A stretch of 64,000 nt of DNA. Source: Rhyacophila brunnea. Its lineage: Eukaryota; Arthropoda; Insecta; Trichoptera; Rhyacophilidae. Below the pieces are notes generated by a model. The model had not been told where the DNA came from and made no database searches. It was given only the letters and a program-made list of their open reading frames with translations. Shown one piece after another: positions 47,641 through 58,805 of this stretch; the stretch's first letter is position 1; each line of letters begins with the position of its first letter. The stretch lies in assembly GCA_022495005.1 (NCBI GenBank), contig JAGYXB010000962.1, forward strand, positions 1,097,608 to 1,161,607, in the 5' to 3' direction. A program made the translations under genes and the position numbers.

Positions 47641-48050
47641 TAATATTATGTAGATTGTCACATTATATCAGAACTTGCAAAAATCGATTTATGAACGAGG
47701 AGACAGCGTAATAAAAACTCATGATATAAGTATATCTGAATAATTATTAATAATATTGCCCACTTATATACTACCAGTCAAAAGTCCGTTGCAACTAGAA
47801 TTCAATACATAAGCCATACTGATTCATTCAAAAATCCTATTCTGTTTTATATCGTGAATGTAATATTATGACATGTCTATATAATTACTCATGTATAAAA
47901 AACTATTTAGGTATATCAGTGGTATTAAAATTGTGTTGCGGGTTGGAATATTACAGTTTGCCAAAGTTTGGAGGCCCTCTTATGATTTTTTTTTTAAATT
48001 AAGATGATGGTCCTTTCTAGCGAAGCGACTGCATCATCCGCTTCATGGAA

Positions 48051-48995
48051 CGGTTCTAAGACGATTCGGCGCCGGGACATCAAGGCGCACGCAATCGAAT
48101 GAAATTATAGGTACTTTTACTAAACTCATGATATTATTATTTATATTTAAATAATTATAAAGTATATCAAGTAAATAATGATTTATTTTTGCATGTATGT
48201 GTAAGTTCAAATGAGAAGACAGTTCTTTTATTTTTATACAAAGCATCAGGCGTGATAAATCTCAATCCGCAATAAAAAACATTATGTTAAGAGAAAAAAC
48301 TGATAAATTGATAAACTGATAAAATTTTTCGTCTACTTTCTGTATAAAATCGTAACGAACGTTTATTTAACATATATAATTTTGAACAAACACTTTCTGA
48401 GAGAGTATATTATAACCAATAGAAAAAATCTTTTTTGAAAAAATCTAAGTCAGCCCGACGGGGAAACGAACCCTGTATCTCCCGAGTTTACGCGTCATCC
48501 GTCGCATTTAACCAATATGCTACGGCGTGACATACTAATAGCGACAAATTTTAACTATTGGTCAATTTTAATACCTACTCATCAGCGTTCTTCCAAATCA
48601 AGCTACATTGGCAATCGATTTTAGTTTCTTAAATCAAAGTAGGTATAGTACTATTACTTTGATTACTAACCGACGTCGTGGAATTTCTCCAATATTTTTT
48701 AGATGTAACTACTTGCACTTGCTAATAATTTATAATTAACTATTTTTTTTTATTCGGCGAATAATTAATTCACAAGATTTAAGAATATATCATTCTGATT
48801 ATTGAACATATATAATTTTTAAAAACACTTTCTGAGAGAGTATATTATAACCAATAGAAAAAATCTTTTTTGAAATAAAGTAAGTCACCCCGACGGGAAA
48901 TCGAACCCTGTATATCCCGAGTTTACGAGAACGTTTATTTATTTCATTCGACAGTGCGGCGCCCAATTGTCCTGGCGCCCATTTATCCCATTCCC
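48051..48995 (-). mobile_element. TIR element X, copy 1, nested in the hAT element
   Basis: In reverse it begins GGGAATGGGATAAATGGGCG and its other end is CGGTTCTAAGACGATTCGG. The two ends share an inverted subterminal block with GGCGCC, GGACA and TCGAATGAAAT. Identical TCATGGAA copies flank it at 48043-48050 and 48996-49003. Net of the SINE insertion it is about 370 bp, close to copy 2 (58878-59193, 316 bp). 8-bp duplication and GG ends suggest a Merlin-like or related cut-and-paste element, but this is not certain. Confidence 0.8.
48369..48928 (-). mobile_element. SINE-like dimer (family T, copy 3), innermost layer of the nest
   Basis: The insertion is flanked by the perfect 12-bp repeat GAACGTTTATTT (48357-48368 and 48929-48940). 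Its two ends are direct repeats of about 124 bp (48369-48492 and 48804-48927), each with a B-box (GGTTCGTTTCC and GGTTCGATTTC in reverse) and the same TTTTTTCTATTGGTTATAA tail. Only the inner unit has the A-box, TAGCATATTGGTTAAATGC (about 48515-48535). I read it as a tail-to-head SINE dimer, 5'-truncated in its first unit. Confidence 0.75.
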
Positions 48996-49112
48996 TCATG
49001 GAATACCTGCTTTCTATAGTTGTAATGATCGTATTCGTCCTTTCGTATTCCACCCTTTCTTATAATTTAACACCCCTAAGCATGGCCTGCCTACATCCAC
49101 GGAACGTCACTG

Positions 49113-49725
49113 TTTGTTGTAATCGATTTTGAAAGAAAAACAGGTAGGTGCAACAAAATTTGACAACCCAAAAACCAAGTACCTACGATTGTTATCGTGT
49201 GCTTACTTACCCTACTGCTTTGGCGAATATTTTTTTTTAAACTGAATAGGTACCCCACCCCTTTGTTAATTAATTTCTGGTGCTGCCGGGAATTAAAACA
49301 GATTGATACTTTAAAACTGATCGCGAAAATTTTAACGGTCTTTAATGTTAGGGTAAAGTCGAACTATTGTTATATCTCGCTCTCCAGTGCTTTGCAGCCA
49401 TTAAAGTTATCTTCCTTTTTAATTGGCGAAATTAACAACACGTTTGGGGCGTGATGTTCGGCGCAGTATACACGACAGGCTGTGCTTAAGTGTCTGAAAG
49501 TCAGTTAAGTGTTAAGTGCCACCTCGGGCGATACAATTCCGTGGTTATTCCAGCTACAGTTTTGTTCGCATCTTTAGAAATGGCGAGGGTTCAGCGCTAT
49601 CGAAATGTAAAATTTCGCGAACACTGCAATATGTATTTTTTTCTAAATCACAGCTGTCTTATTAAGGTTATGCACTAGTCGCGAAATAATCCGTGATTCA
49701 CGTACAAACGTACGACTATAAAATG
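49113..49725. other. Unrecognised stretch
   Basis: No supportable feature. Confidence 0.3.
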
Positions 49726-50291
49726 CAGGGCCAAATTTACCATAGGGCTAAAGGCGCTACAGCCTAGAAGCCGCAATTTGGTAGGGGCATCTGGGTCGGA
49801 AAAATAAAATTTGAAAATATTTACGTAAACGAACCTGTTTCCTTGCGAATGATTTTTAGGGTCAAAAGCTTGACACAAGTAGGTACCTACTTTAAATGAA
49901 ATACGTTATTATTGGATGTTTACTATGTACCAAGTTGTATCTATCAGAAATCAGACGTTACGACATGCAAAAATTATCAATTTTGCATGCATTAGTCAAA
50001 GTAGGTATAGGTAAACCATTCTACAGTGGCACCATAGGTGATTCGCGCGTGTATTCAATTGCTTGCGACAGTGCCTGTTTCAATGTTAGCAAACATTACC
50101 ACTACAACTCCAAGCCACATTTGCCGTTACCATGGTGCCACTGTAAAACGATTTACCTATAGGTATTCATCGTTGAAAGATGTACAATAACATACAGTAA
50201 CAAATCAATAATATTACTAAAAATGTGTTTTAATAAATTGTTTTTCTATTGTCCCTAGCCCAGGGCTCCTTTAAGCGTAAATTTGACTCTG
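49726..50291. mobile_element. hAT-like element, CAGGGCCAAATTTAC ends
   Basis: The left end is CAGGGCCAAATTTAC and the right end in reverse is CAGAGTCAAATTTACG. Flanks ATAAAATG and GTAAAATT agree at 6 of 8 bases, consistent with a decayed hAT duplication. It contains the smaller element 50006-50161. Confidence 0.6.
50006..50161. mobile_element. Nested 156-bp TIR element
   Basis: 30-bp ends starting TATAGGTAAA and containing TACAGTGGCACCAT match inversely at 27 of 30. It begins and ends at TA, as a Tc1/mariner-type MITE would. It lies within 49726-50291. Confidence 0.7.
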
Positions 50292-51456
50292 GTAAAATTC
50301 ACTATATTATTATAATAATTTAATAATATAGTAAATTAAATCATCTACTTTCGTATACTTTAATTGCTATCCACATTGGAGAAACTATTCATTGAAATGC
50401 TTTCTTTTCGAGTGCAAGCAGAGAGTTTTTTAAGTCATAATTTTATAATTTTATTATTATACTTAAAAACAATTAAAGGCACGAATAAAATTATTGAGGA
50501 ATGACATCCTGCGTCTTTGCTCCGCCAAGAATCAATCACTGAAGAATGGAGGAGTTTAGTGGAGTCATTGTTTTATTTAAATAGCCCCAGAATATTGCAA
50601 TGCTTTATATGTTAATATTGTAAATCTAATTAAGAAGTGAATAATAAAACAAAACAGTTACCTATATAAATATTGTTAACGTTGGTACTTATTTATAATA
50701 AAAGAACAGACAATGTTCATTATTATTTGACACGGCTTATAAAAAAACTGAACATCAGACACATTCAAAAAAAATATTCACAGAAATAATATAAACCTTT
50801 CGGAAAAATCATATTTTCTTTTAGATGGGTAGATTATAAATGAAAAAGAATGCTTGCCATGTAAAATAGTATCTCAAAACCTTGCGGTTTTTTTGTTTCT
50901 ATTAAGTTTATTCTTAAAACGTGTGAGGATATTATTTTGATATGTTAGTTATCTATAGAGATATGTGTGTATAGAATCTTTTGTTTCAAGATATTGAAAA
51001 ATAGAAGCAATAATCACTCCAAGTAAAGAATAATGACTTACCTAAGTAATGTAAAGTGTTCTGGACAATTTACAGTGGACATGATTATTTTTGTCAAGTA
51101 GTTAATGGAATAGTAACAAAACATAAGTGCATTAAGAACATTATTGTAATCGAAAAAGCATGCACTTACAATAATGCATTACGCGTAACGTCGTTCACAG
51201 GAAGAATACTCCTGGATTACTTGAAAGTACTTCATAAGAGTTATGTATGTATATGGAAATTACGATAAAAATAGCCTCTCATATTATCTAACTATATACG
51301 TAATTTTGAATACTATAGACTAAGATTCATTTGTTTATTATCTATATTTATTTACAAATAGCTTATTCGAGCGTTATTTTAGTATGTATTTAACAAATAT
51401 ATTGAAGAAAAGCTTTTTATGAAAATAGAGCTTTGGCCAATGAGTTTTACATTTTT
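50292..51456. other. Unrecognised AT-rich stretch
   Basis: No supportable feature. Confidence 0.3.
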
Positions 51457-51960
51457 TTACCACGTTTTCTTAGCTCGTATTCTTGTTTGTCCGGTGGTTG
51501 TTAATCCAGTACTAATCTTGCAATAGATTGTTCACTAACTTCCCGACTAGCTAGTCAATTGAAACTTTTATAATATATCAGAACACGATGCCAATGCATT
51601 CTTTTAATACTTTTAGCTATCTTTAAATAGAATTGAATTCATTTTCAGTCAATTCTGTTTTGAATGAAAAGTTATTTCGGAAGAAATCCGTAATCCAATC
51701 CACTATTATTGGTTGCTAAGGGGGTGGTCCTAGAAACTAAATTATTGATATATACGTGCCTTACTATGGAGATCAAAATGACATTTCAGTATTCTATATT
51801 ATTGTTTGTTTGTTGCAAAATAGCAAAAAAATGATTTGTTGACAATTGCATTATTTGTCCTAAATTATTAATAAGTACATATAATTGTCAAGTTTACATG
51901 ATTCAACAGAAAATTTGAAAACGTGGTATATAAAAAGTTCTTTTTATCTTGTAATTATTT
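51457..51960 (+). mobile_element. Six-copy repeat family, copy 3
   Basis: From TTACCACGTTTTCTTAGCTCG to the ATAAAAAG-TT-CTTTTTAT hairpin and CTTGTAATTATT. It has extra TTGTTTGTCCGGTGG sequence near the left end and a TTGCAAAATAGCAAAAAAATG segment also found in copy 6. Confidence 0.7.
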
Positions 51961-52419
51961 ATTCAATACTGAATATATAGGGTTTAAGAGTGTTTTTTAT
52001 TTATTCATTTATTTATTAAGGAAAACAAACAATTACATTGATTATAAATATGTATAAAAATATATTAGAGAAAAGATATTGCTACCAGCAAAGTTTCCAT
52101 AATATATAAGCATAACAAGATAGAAAGTATAAAATCAGGTAGGTAGGTACATAAGAAAAATGAAAAAGAATATTTAATAATTTATAATCGACAAAAATAT
52201 ATTATATGCGTGTTAAAATTTATTGAAATTTATACATAATATGAGTAATCTAAGATAGAAAAGAAAAAGAGAACAATAAGAAAGGGAAAAAGAATACATT
52301 CAAAATTCAATCAAATGTCAATTATACAAAATTTTGGAGATAGCGCGTTTAAACGAAATATATGATGCAGTGAAACAGTTATGATGAAATCCTCAAAATA
52401 TAGGTACCTACATATTAGA
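51961..52419. other. Unrecognised AT-rich stretch
   Basis: No supportable feature. Confidence 0.3.
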
Positions 52420-52500
52420 CGTACCGATAGCTTAGAGACAAAAGCACTCACCCAGAAAGTCAACGACGTGAGTTCAAGTCTATATCAGTATTTTCAAAAT
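52420..52500 (+). repeat. Possible tRNA-derived SINE-like fragment
   Basis: GATAGCTTAGAGACAAAAGC and GAGTTCAAGTCTA resemble A and B boxes at roughly tRNA spacing. Confidence 0.3.
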
Positions 52501-53827
52501 TGTGTTTTTTTACATAAATTTTTTCTACCTCCATAGTCTATTTACCAGGTCTCACTGACATAAAACGCTCATTAAATTCGTGTTAAAATCCTTAACTATT
52601 ATTGACCAGGCATTTGTGATGAACAGTGATGTAAAATCACAAACAATTGTATACGAATTAGTAACCGAAGCAAAATCATGAAAAAAAGGCCACCATTTAT
52701 ATTATACTAGGGGTCGACCATATATGGCGTCACACTCTGAGGATAGTCTGATATTATGCTACGATTTATGATGTGTTAAAAAACTGTCCGTAAAAGTACC
52801 TGCAAACTGTCAATAATTATTGTACCTACACAGGTGGGAAGCAAATACACTGAACCGAATTATAATATTTTAACGCTTCAATGCGTCGACGTACAAAATA
52901 TTATTTTTTCTTCTTTTTCTTCCCTGGCACTTATAGTCTGGGGTGGAATATTGCCGCCTCAACCAGCCTGCTTCAATGTTTTTATGCGGTCGATCATTTC
53001 TAGCGTGTTCAAGTCTATTTTTGTTGGCCATCAGCCTGTGGTTTTTCCTCACTCCATTATACATTAATTGTCTATACTTACTCTATGGCAAGGTAACCAA
53101 TAAATTCTACCAAAATTCCATCAGATGCCAGTATGTCCGATAACTCCTCTGTGATATTAACTTTAAACACCGGTTTAGTCCAAGCTCTAAAGAATTTAAA
53201 AAATAATTTAACTTTAATATTAATATTCGAAATTTGAAATTCAAATAATTCATAAACATTTGAGTAAACTACGATGTACCTACGTGTGTATAATATTTCA
53301 AACTATTGAGATCGGTGGCATATTTGTTTTAAAATAATTGAATATTCAGACGGTTTGTTTAGTTAAGCCAATCTTCAGAAATTCAAACCACAAGTATTTG
53401 AATAATGCTTCAAAATTTGTAAAGCTGCAAACTTTACTGTCATATTATTATTATTATATTTATTGAAGCGTATTGGTGTGCGTTATCTTACGCTAGTATG
53501 CGTCTGTTAATAGAAGTGGAGGGCGAGGGGTCTCGCCTATCTAGAAAATGCCACTCAGTCATCATAAGACTCGGCTGTTCCGTTGTGTAGAGGTCCCTGT
53601 ATCAACTATCCATCTTTGTAGCAATGCAACTCTCAAACTAAGAGGAAAAATCAATAAATAAATAATGGCATAACTTATATTTTTCATATAAATTATGTAT
53701 TCCCAACCGAAGTTCTAATATATTTCTCCGAACAAAACTCTATAGCAGGCAAAGTTCGAATTGTCATTAATCAATAATAATTAACAGGTCTATTCTAGCA
53801 TAACTCCAAAATCATGAAAAAATATGA
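52501..53827. other. Unrecognised stretch
   Basis: Short overlapping frames at 52834-53143 on both strands have no recognisable family. Confidence 0.3.
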
Positions 53828-54320
53828 TAATTATTGCAAGATAAAAAGAACTTTTTATTAAGTAAAACGTTTTTAAATTTTCTGATGAATTATAGTGCTT
53901 AATATGTTCTAACTTGTACTTGATATGAAGTAAATAAAAAACAAACAAACAAACAAATATAGAATACTGAAATATCATTTTGACATTTCATTTTGATTTC
54001 CATTGTAACGCACTTATATATTAATAATTTAGTTGCAAGGACCACCCCTTTAGCAACCAATAATAGTCTTTTACTTTTACGGATTTTTATGAAATAACTT
54101 TCCATACAAAACAGAATTAACTGCAAATGAATTCAATTCTGCTTAAAGATGGCTAAACGTATGAACTAAAAGAATGCATCGGCATCGTGTTCTGATATAT
54201 TCTAAAAGTTTCAAATGTCTAGCTAGTCGGGAAGTTAGTTAAAAATCGATTGCAAGATTTGTACTGGACAAACAACCACCGGACAAACAAGAATACGAGC
54301 TAATAAAAACGTTGTAAAAA
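53828..54320 (-). mobile_element. Six-copy repeat family, copy 4
   Basis: Reverse orientation: ATAAAAAG-AA-CTTTTTAT hairpin near 53840-53857, TAGCAACCAATAATAG in the middle, ends ATAAAAACGTTGTAAA. Confidence 0.7.
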
Positions 54321-54985
54321 TGCTATGATAAATGCTAACCGTTTAGTACAATATATGAAATAACACCTTTAAAGGCAGTTCCGCCTTTTCCTAAATTTTC
54401 TTTTGACAGAAAACTTGTTAAATCTGAGAGGCAGACCTCGATTTCTTGGCTAATTATATTTCTAGGATTGGGTCTTGTAAGTACATTAATGCCCTTGCCC
54501 ACATGTAACATAGCTAAGTAGGTATGTAATTGTTGAATTTATATTTACCTTCGCTTTTTAAAGTCTTTCGATGGAAGACAGTTAAAAAATCATCTTCCTA
54601 ATATTGTCCTAATGGTTCCAACAAACAAAGTTCATCCTTTAACGATATCGGGATGTTTGGACTAAAGTTCTGATCGTATTAAGATTATTTGATAACATCA
54701 AATATGTTCGACCACTCCCTGCAGGGTATTCCCTGTTTCATATTTTCCACAAATAGGTAAAACTCTTACTTGAGCTCTGAGCCCAAGTCTCATACTGGTG
54801 TAAATTCTAAAGCTATCTTGTTAACTCTTAGGGCTTCCAAACATTCTTTTACTTCAGTGTGCTTCCGACCGCATCTGCTGTGGAAGAGGTACCTACCATT
54901 GAATGAAGAGGAGTTCCGCCAGGTTCATGATGGAAGCGGGACATCGCACTGCGTAAGTACGCGCAAATATATTAGGACATCATAA
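54321..54985. other. Unrecognised stretch
   Basis: A plus-strand frame of 71 codons (54770-54985) has no recognisable domain. Confidence 0.25.
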
Positions 54986-55400
54986 TAGACGATCGTTGCC
55001 CAGATGATTTGGCTGACAAAAAGCTTTCTCAAAGGGTTGGCCCCAATCCACTCGGTATTCTACGACACTGTCTCATCTGAAGACCTGTGGCACTCATGAA
55101 AATTGGTACAATCATCTAGGGTATTCAACGTTTCCTTTAATATTCTCACGCGGTATATCTAAAAAAACAAGACGGCGTGGACTACACAAATGGACACTAA
55201 TTATCCTAATAATTATTACCGTTATACCAAGTGCATTCGATAACTACTTATGGAAGCGACATGTTGCATTAGCTCGTACTAGTGTGGAGTGTCTGCGTAT
55301 GATGGATGTATGTGGAAATGTGCAGGGGCCGTGGCACCTGCTAGATTTTGTAAAGCCGCCCTCTCCCGCCGTCTTAAAAAAATCAATACTTAATAAATTA
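54986..55400 (+). repeat. Dispersed repeat family R, copy 2
   Basis: GACGATCGTTGCCCAGATGA opens it, as near 23945. CTAATAATTATTACCG, then TGTGGAGTGTCTGCG, then CTAGATTTTGTAAAGCCGCC, then AAAAATCAATA follow in the order seen at 18430-18775. Confidence 0.45.
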
Positions 55401-56342
55401 GAATGCATAATTTTTCGAAATCGATCTTAACATAGGTACGATTTTTATGTACGTATGCACCTGTGTAATCTTAATGAAATTATTTTTATTATTCTCACAA
55501 TCCAACACCTATGTATAAATTGATGCATTCATTCACTTTCTAAATGTTTTACCCTTTTTTTTCTTTTTTTCGTTAACTGTCAATAATTCATGGTGGAACT
55601 GCATTGTATTGTTGTTTTAATTTTATTGATGTTTCAACTTTCAGTTGAAAATGTCCCTCTGAGGCGGACGAAACCGGTCCTAATCTATTTAAAAGTGGAA
55701 TAAGTACTACAAAAAAAAGCGTTTTATTAAATGTTTTACCCCTTTAAACAAATCGGGTTTAGCAGATGCATGGTTTTGTAAAAGCCAGATTTTAAAAGTA
55801 AATATTACATCCTATTTACCGGGTTTTAATATTCAAGAACGCATCAATGACTGTAAAATGATTCAATAACTACGTAATTATAAAACGTTTAAGAAGCGCG
55901 AGGTCCGCAAAGTACACAGCTTCATCAATCATACCGTAATGGGTCATGTTTCCCGGACTCCCGTTCCGATATACAGATACCACTAAAAGCCCTTAACACT
56001 TTGAGGAATGACTGGTGGAAATAAAAATAACAACTCCGCATTGTTGGCCCGGCTATGTAGGTATGTCCGCTCTAAGTAAACAAAAGTAGAAACAATAATT
56101 TATCACTCAACGAGAATGATTTTAATGCCCTGCGTAAATACTTACCGTAATTACAGAAATATTTTAGTTAAGTAGGTAATTCTGTAAAACAAACTGAGAA
56201 AAATGATTCTTGGTTTAAATGACAAGCTAATAATTATTACTAAGTAAGAAAGAAGAAAAACCTACACGATGTCAACCCAAAATGACAAAATTCGTGGCGC
56301 CCTTTGCATCGAAAGATTTTGTTACGGCACAATATAAAAGTG
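55401..56342. other. Unrecognised AT-rich stretch
   Basis: No supportable feature. Confidence 0.3.
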
Positions 56343-56822
56343 AATAATTACAAGATAAAAAGAACTTTTTATATACAATGTTTTTAAATTTTCTGTTGAA
56401 TCATATGAACTTGACAATTCAATGTACCTATTAATAAATACTTTTTTTTGTACTTGATAGAAATACTGAATAAATATAGAATACTGAAATGTCATTTTGA
56501 TATTTCATATTGATTTCCACAGTAACGCACGTATATATTAATAATTTAGTTGTTAGGACCCTAGACCCCTAGCAACCAATAATAGTGTTTTACTTATTAC
56601 GGATTTCTTCCGAAATAACTTTTCATACAAAACAGAATTAACTGAAAATGAATTCAATTCTACTTAAAGATGGCTAAAAGTATTAAAAGAATGCATTGGT
56701 ATCGTGTTCTGATATATTCTAAAAGTTTCAAATCTTTAGCTAGTCGGGAAGTTAGTTAGATTTGTACTGGATAAACAACCACCGGACAAACAAGAATAAG
56801 AGCTAATAAAAACGTTGTAAAT
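56343..56822 (-). mobile_element. Six-copy repeat family, copy 5
   Basis: AATAATTACAAG, hairpin, TACAATGTTTTTAAATTTTC at one end; CTAATAAAAACGTTGTAAA at the other. About 480 bp; lacks the CAATCGATTTTTAA block near the AACGTTGTAAA end. Confidence 0.7.
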
Positions 56823-56874
56823 ATGATTAGTTGGATGGGTGAGCCCTCTGTTCTTCAGTGTCTGTAAATTTATA

Positions 56875-56940
56875 TATATGCAGTTCGCCGTATCACTCTT
56901 CACCGTGAAATGTTGCATCGGGAATATATGGTCACATAGA
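56875..56940 (-). repeat. Dispersed repeat family Z, short copy
   Basis: GCAGTTCGCCGTATCAC, then TTCACCGTGAAATGTTG, matches the reverse complement of about 47540-47600. Confidence 0.45.
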
Positions 56941-57191
56941 TATATAAATATAATTCACATATTATAACTAAATTAATATTAGGTATCCAAATATTTGAAA
57001 TATATACATCCTCAACAAGTAATACAGTGTACAAGTGCATACAATAAACAACCATTAAAACGGTTCTGGGCTTATTAATCAAATATGTATCTATGTAAAA
57101 TTTGACTTAGTAGTTGGAAATTAAACCAGATTAAAATACCAAACAACTACAAATAATGGTGATCCCGACAGGTAAGTGATGGAAGACTACA

Positions 57192-57271
57192 ATTCCAAAT
57201 GCATCCGATTAGGATTTCTTATTATATTTTTTTTTATCCAATTTGAAATTCTAATCGGATGCATTTGGAAT
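57192..57271. repeat. Strong 80-bp hairpin
   Basis: 27-bp arms (57192-57218 and 57245-57271) match inversely at 26 of 27, starting ATTCCAAATGCATCCGATTA, with a 26-base loop. It could be a miniature fold-back element or yield a small-RNA precursor-like transcript. Confidence 0.7.
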
Positions 57272-57389
57272 CAAGTGAGACCTGCGTCGATTCAAGCTAA
57301 CTGCAGTGTCATGACGTGCCTGAGCCCTTACTTAGCCGGCTCTCACATCTAAACCCGTCTCGTTTGCAACGTGTCGAACACGTCCATGT

Positions 57390-57825
57390 GACGTCATCGT
57401 TATTCATAAAACACACTTCGCCAAATGGAGTTTCACAGATTGGTCGAATGTGACTTTTTAGTTTGAAAAAAAAACATCTACTGTTGGAATCGACAAGTTG
57501 CATACGATTCGCACTGCGAGTCGAAACCGAACCTTAGTTACAACAGTGGTGTTTTCTTTTTTATTACCTATTTCTGAATATACATCATAAAGTACATACA
57601 GTAAACAAAGAAATAGTAAAAATAATTCCAGAGCTAAAATACAACTTGTAGGTACATATCTCATTTCGTACTGTAATTAAAAACAGCCACTTCTAACATG
57701 ATATAATACAGCCCCCGGAAAACTATCCCCGATCGCCAATTAAGGGCGGCCCCTATTGCCATAAATAAATTGCGTCTTAAGATTGCTACATTATGACGTC
57801 ACGTTCAATTTTCTTTGTGACGTCA
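57390..57825. promoter_or_regulatory. Three full CRE-type palindromes
   Basis: TGACGTCA occurs at about 57390, at 57794-57801 and at 57818-57825; the last two are 24 bp apart. This is the CREB/ATF consensus. No adjacent gene is seen, so function is unproven. Confidence 0.3.
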
Positions 57826-58136
57826 CTTGCCCGTAACCCCATATTGCGACGTGATCTGACACACTGCCCTATTTATTCAGTCTAACCTTACTTCTGTGAT
57901 CCTTGGAAGCGGGGTCTCTCGTAATTAATTTGTATAACATGTAATCCGATCTTATAATAATAGATCAGCGGGTGGATCCAATTATAAATAATTATTTCTT
58001 GTTATGTTATTACCAGTTTCTGTCGAGGATAATGTTTATCAACTGAGTTATCATAATAATGATATTACAAGCTTCCCGGAACAACTTACTCCCTACGAGT
58101 AAATGTGGTGTGGTGTGAGATTTGCTATTTGCTAGT

Positions 58137-58355
58137 AAAAAATAAAATTGGTATAGCAGAAATTTCATGCTTGGTTTTAATATTACAGAAAAGTGAAATA
58201 ATATATAGGTACCTATATTAAGTTAATAATGTTTAGTTTACCCACTTCACACACATTTTTGATGGGTGGCAATTCTTAGATACTGGCCAAAGAACTTAAT
58301 ATAAGAGAAAATACACTTTCAAAAATCTCAAGGCACGTAGCGATCAATAAACAAA
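58137..58355 (+). repeat. Local tandem duplication, unit A (uninterrupted)
   Basis: Aligns with 58806-58877 plus 59194-59400: GGTATAGCAGA, AATAATATATAGGTA, then AGTGTTTAG-like, TGGCAATT and GGCACGTAGCGATCAATAAAC. Diverged, so not recent. Confidence 0.6.
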
Positions 58356-58805
58356 TAATTACAAGATAAAAAGAACTTTTTATATACCACGTTTTCAAAT
58401 TTTCTGTTGAATCATATATACTTGGCAATTCTATGTACTTATTAATAATTTAGGACAAATAAGGCAATTGTCAACAAATCATTTTTTTTCTATTTTGCAA
58501 CAAACAAACAAATATAGAATACTGAAATGTCATTTTGATTTCCCAATAGTGGATTGGATTACGGATTTCTTCCGAAATAACTTTTCATACAAAACAGAAT
58601 TAACTGAAATTGAATTCAATTCTACTTAAAGATGGCTAAAAGTATTAAAAGAATGCATTGGCATCGTGTTCTAAAAGTAAAGTAATATTCTAAAAGTTTC
58701 AAATGTCTAGCTAGTCGAGACGTTAGTTAAACATCGATTGCAAGATTTGTACTGGATAAACAACCACCGGACAAACAATAATACGAGCTAAGAAAAACGT
58801 GGTAA
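58354..58805 (-). mobile_element. Six-copy repeat family, copy 6
   Basis: Lies exactly between the two units of the local duplication. AATAATTACAAG and hairpin at one end, AAGAAAAACGTGGTAAA at the other. A deletion removes the ATTGGTTGCTA region. Confidence 0.7.

Larger units (their letters stand above)
47917..49112 (-). mobile_element. hAT-like element (CAGTGACGT family), host of a two-level nest
   Basis: The left end is CAGTGGTATTAAAATTG (47917) and the right end in reverse is CAGTGACGTTCCGTGG (49112). Without the insertion at 48051-48995 it is about 250 bp long and aligns with 20812-21081, for example through ACGAATACGATCATTACAAC, TTCCATGA, GATGCAGTCGCTTC and AATCATAAG. The flanking 8-mers do not match. 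Confidence 0.7.

Noticed and set aside
48369..48928. LTR or TRIM element based on terminal direct repeats
   Set aside because: The repeats do not start TG or end CA, contain B-box motifs, and the target duplication is 12 bp rather than 4-6 bp.
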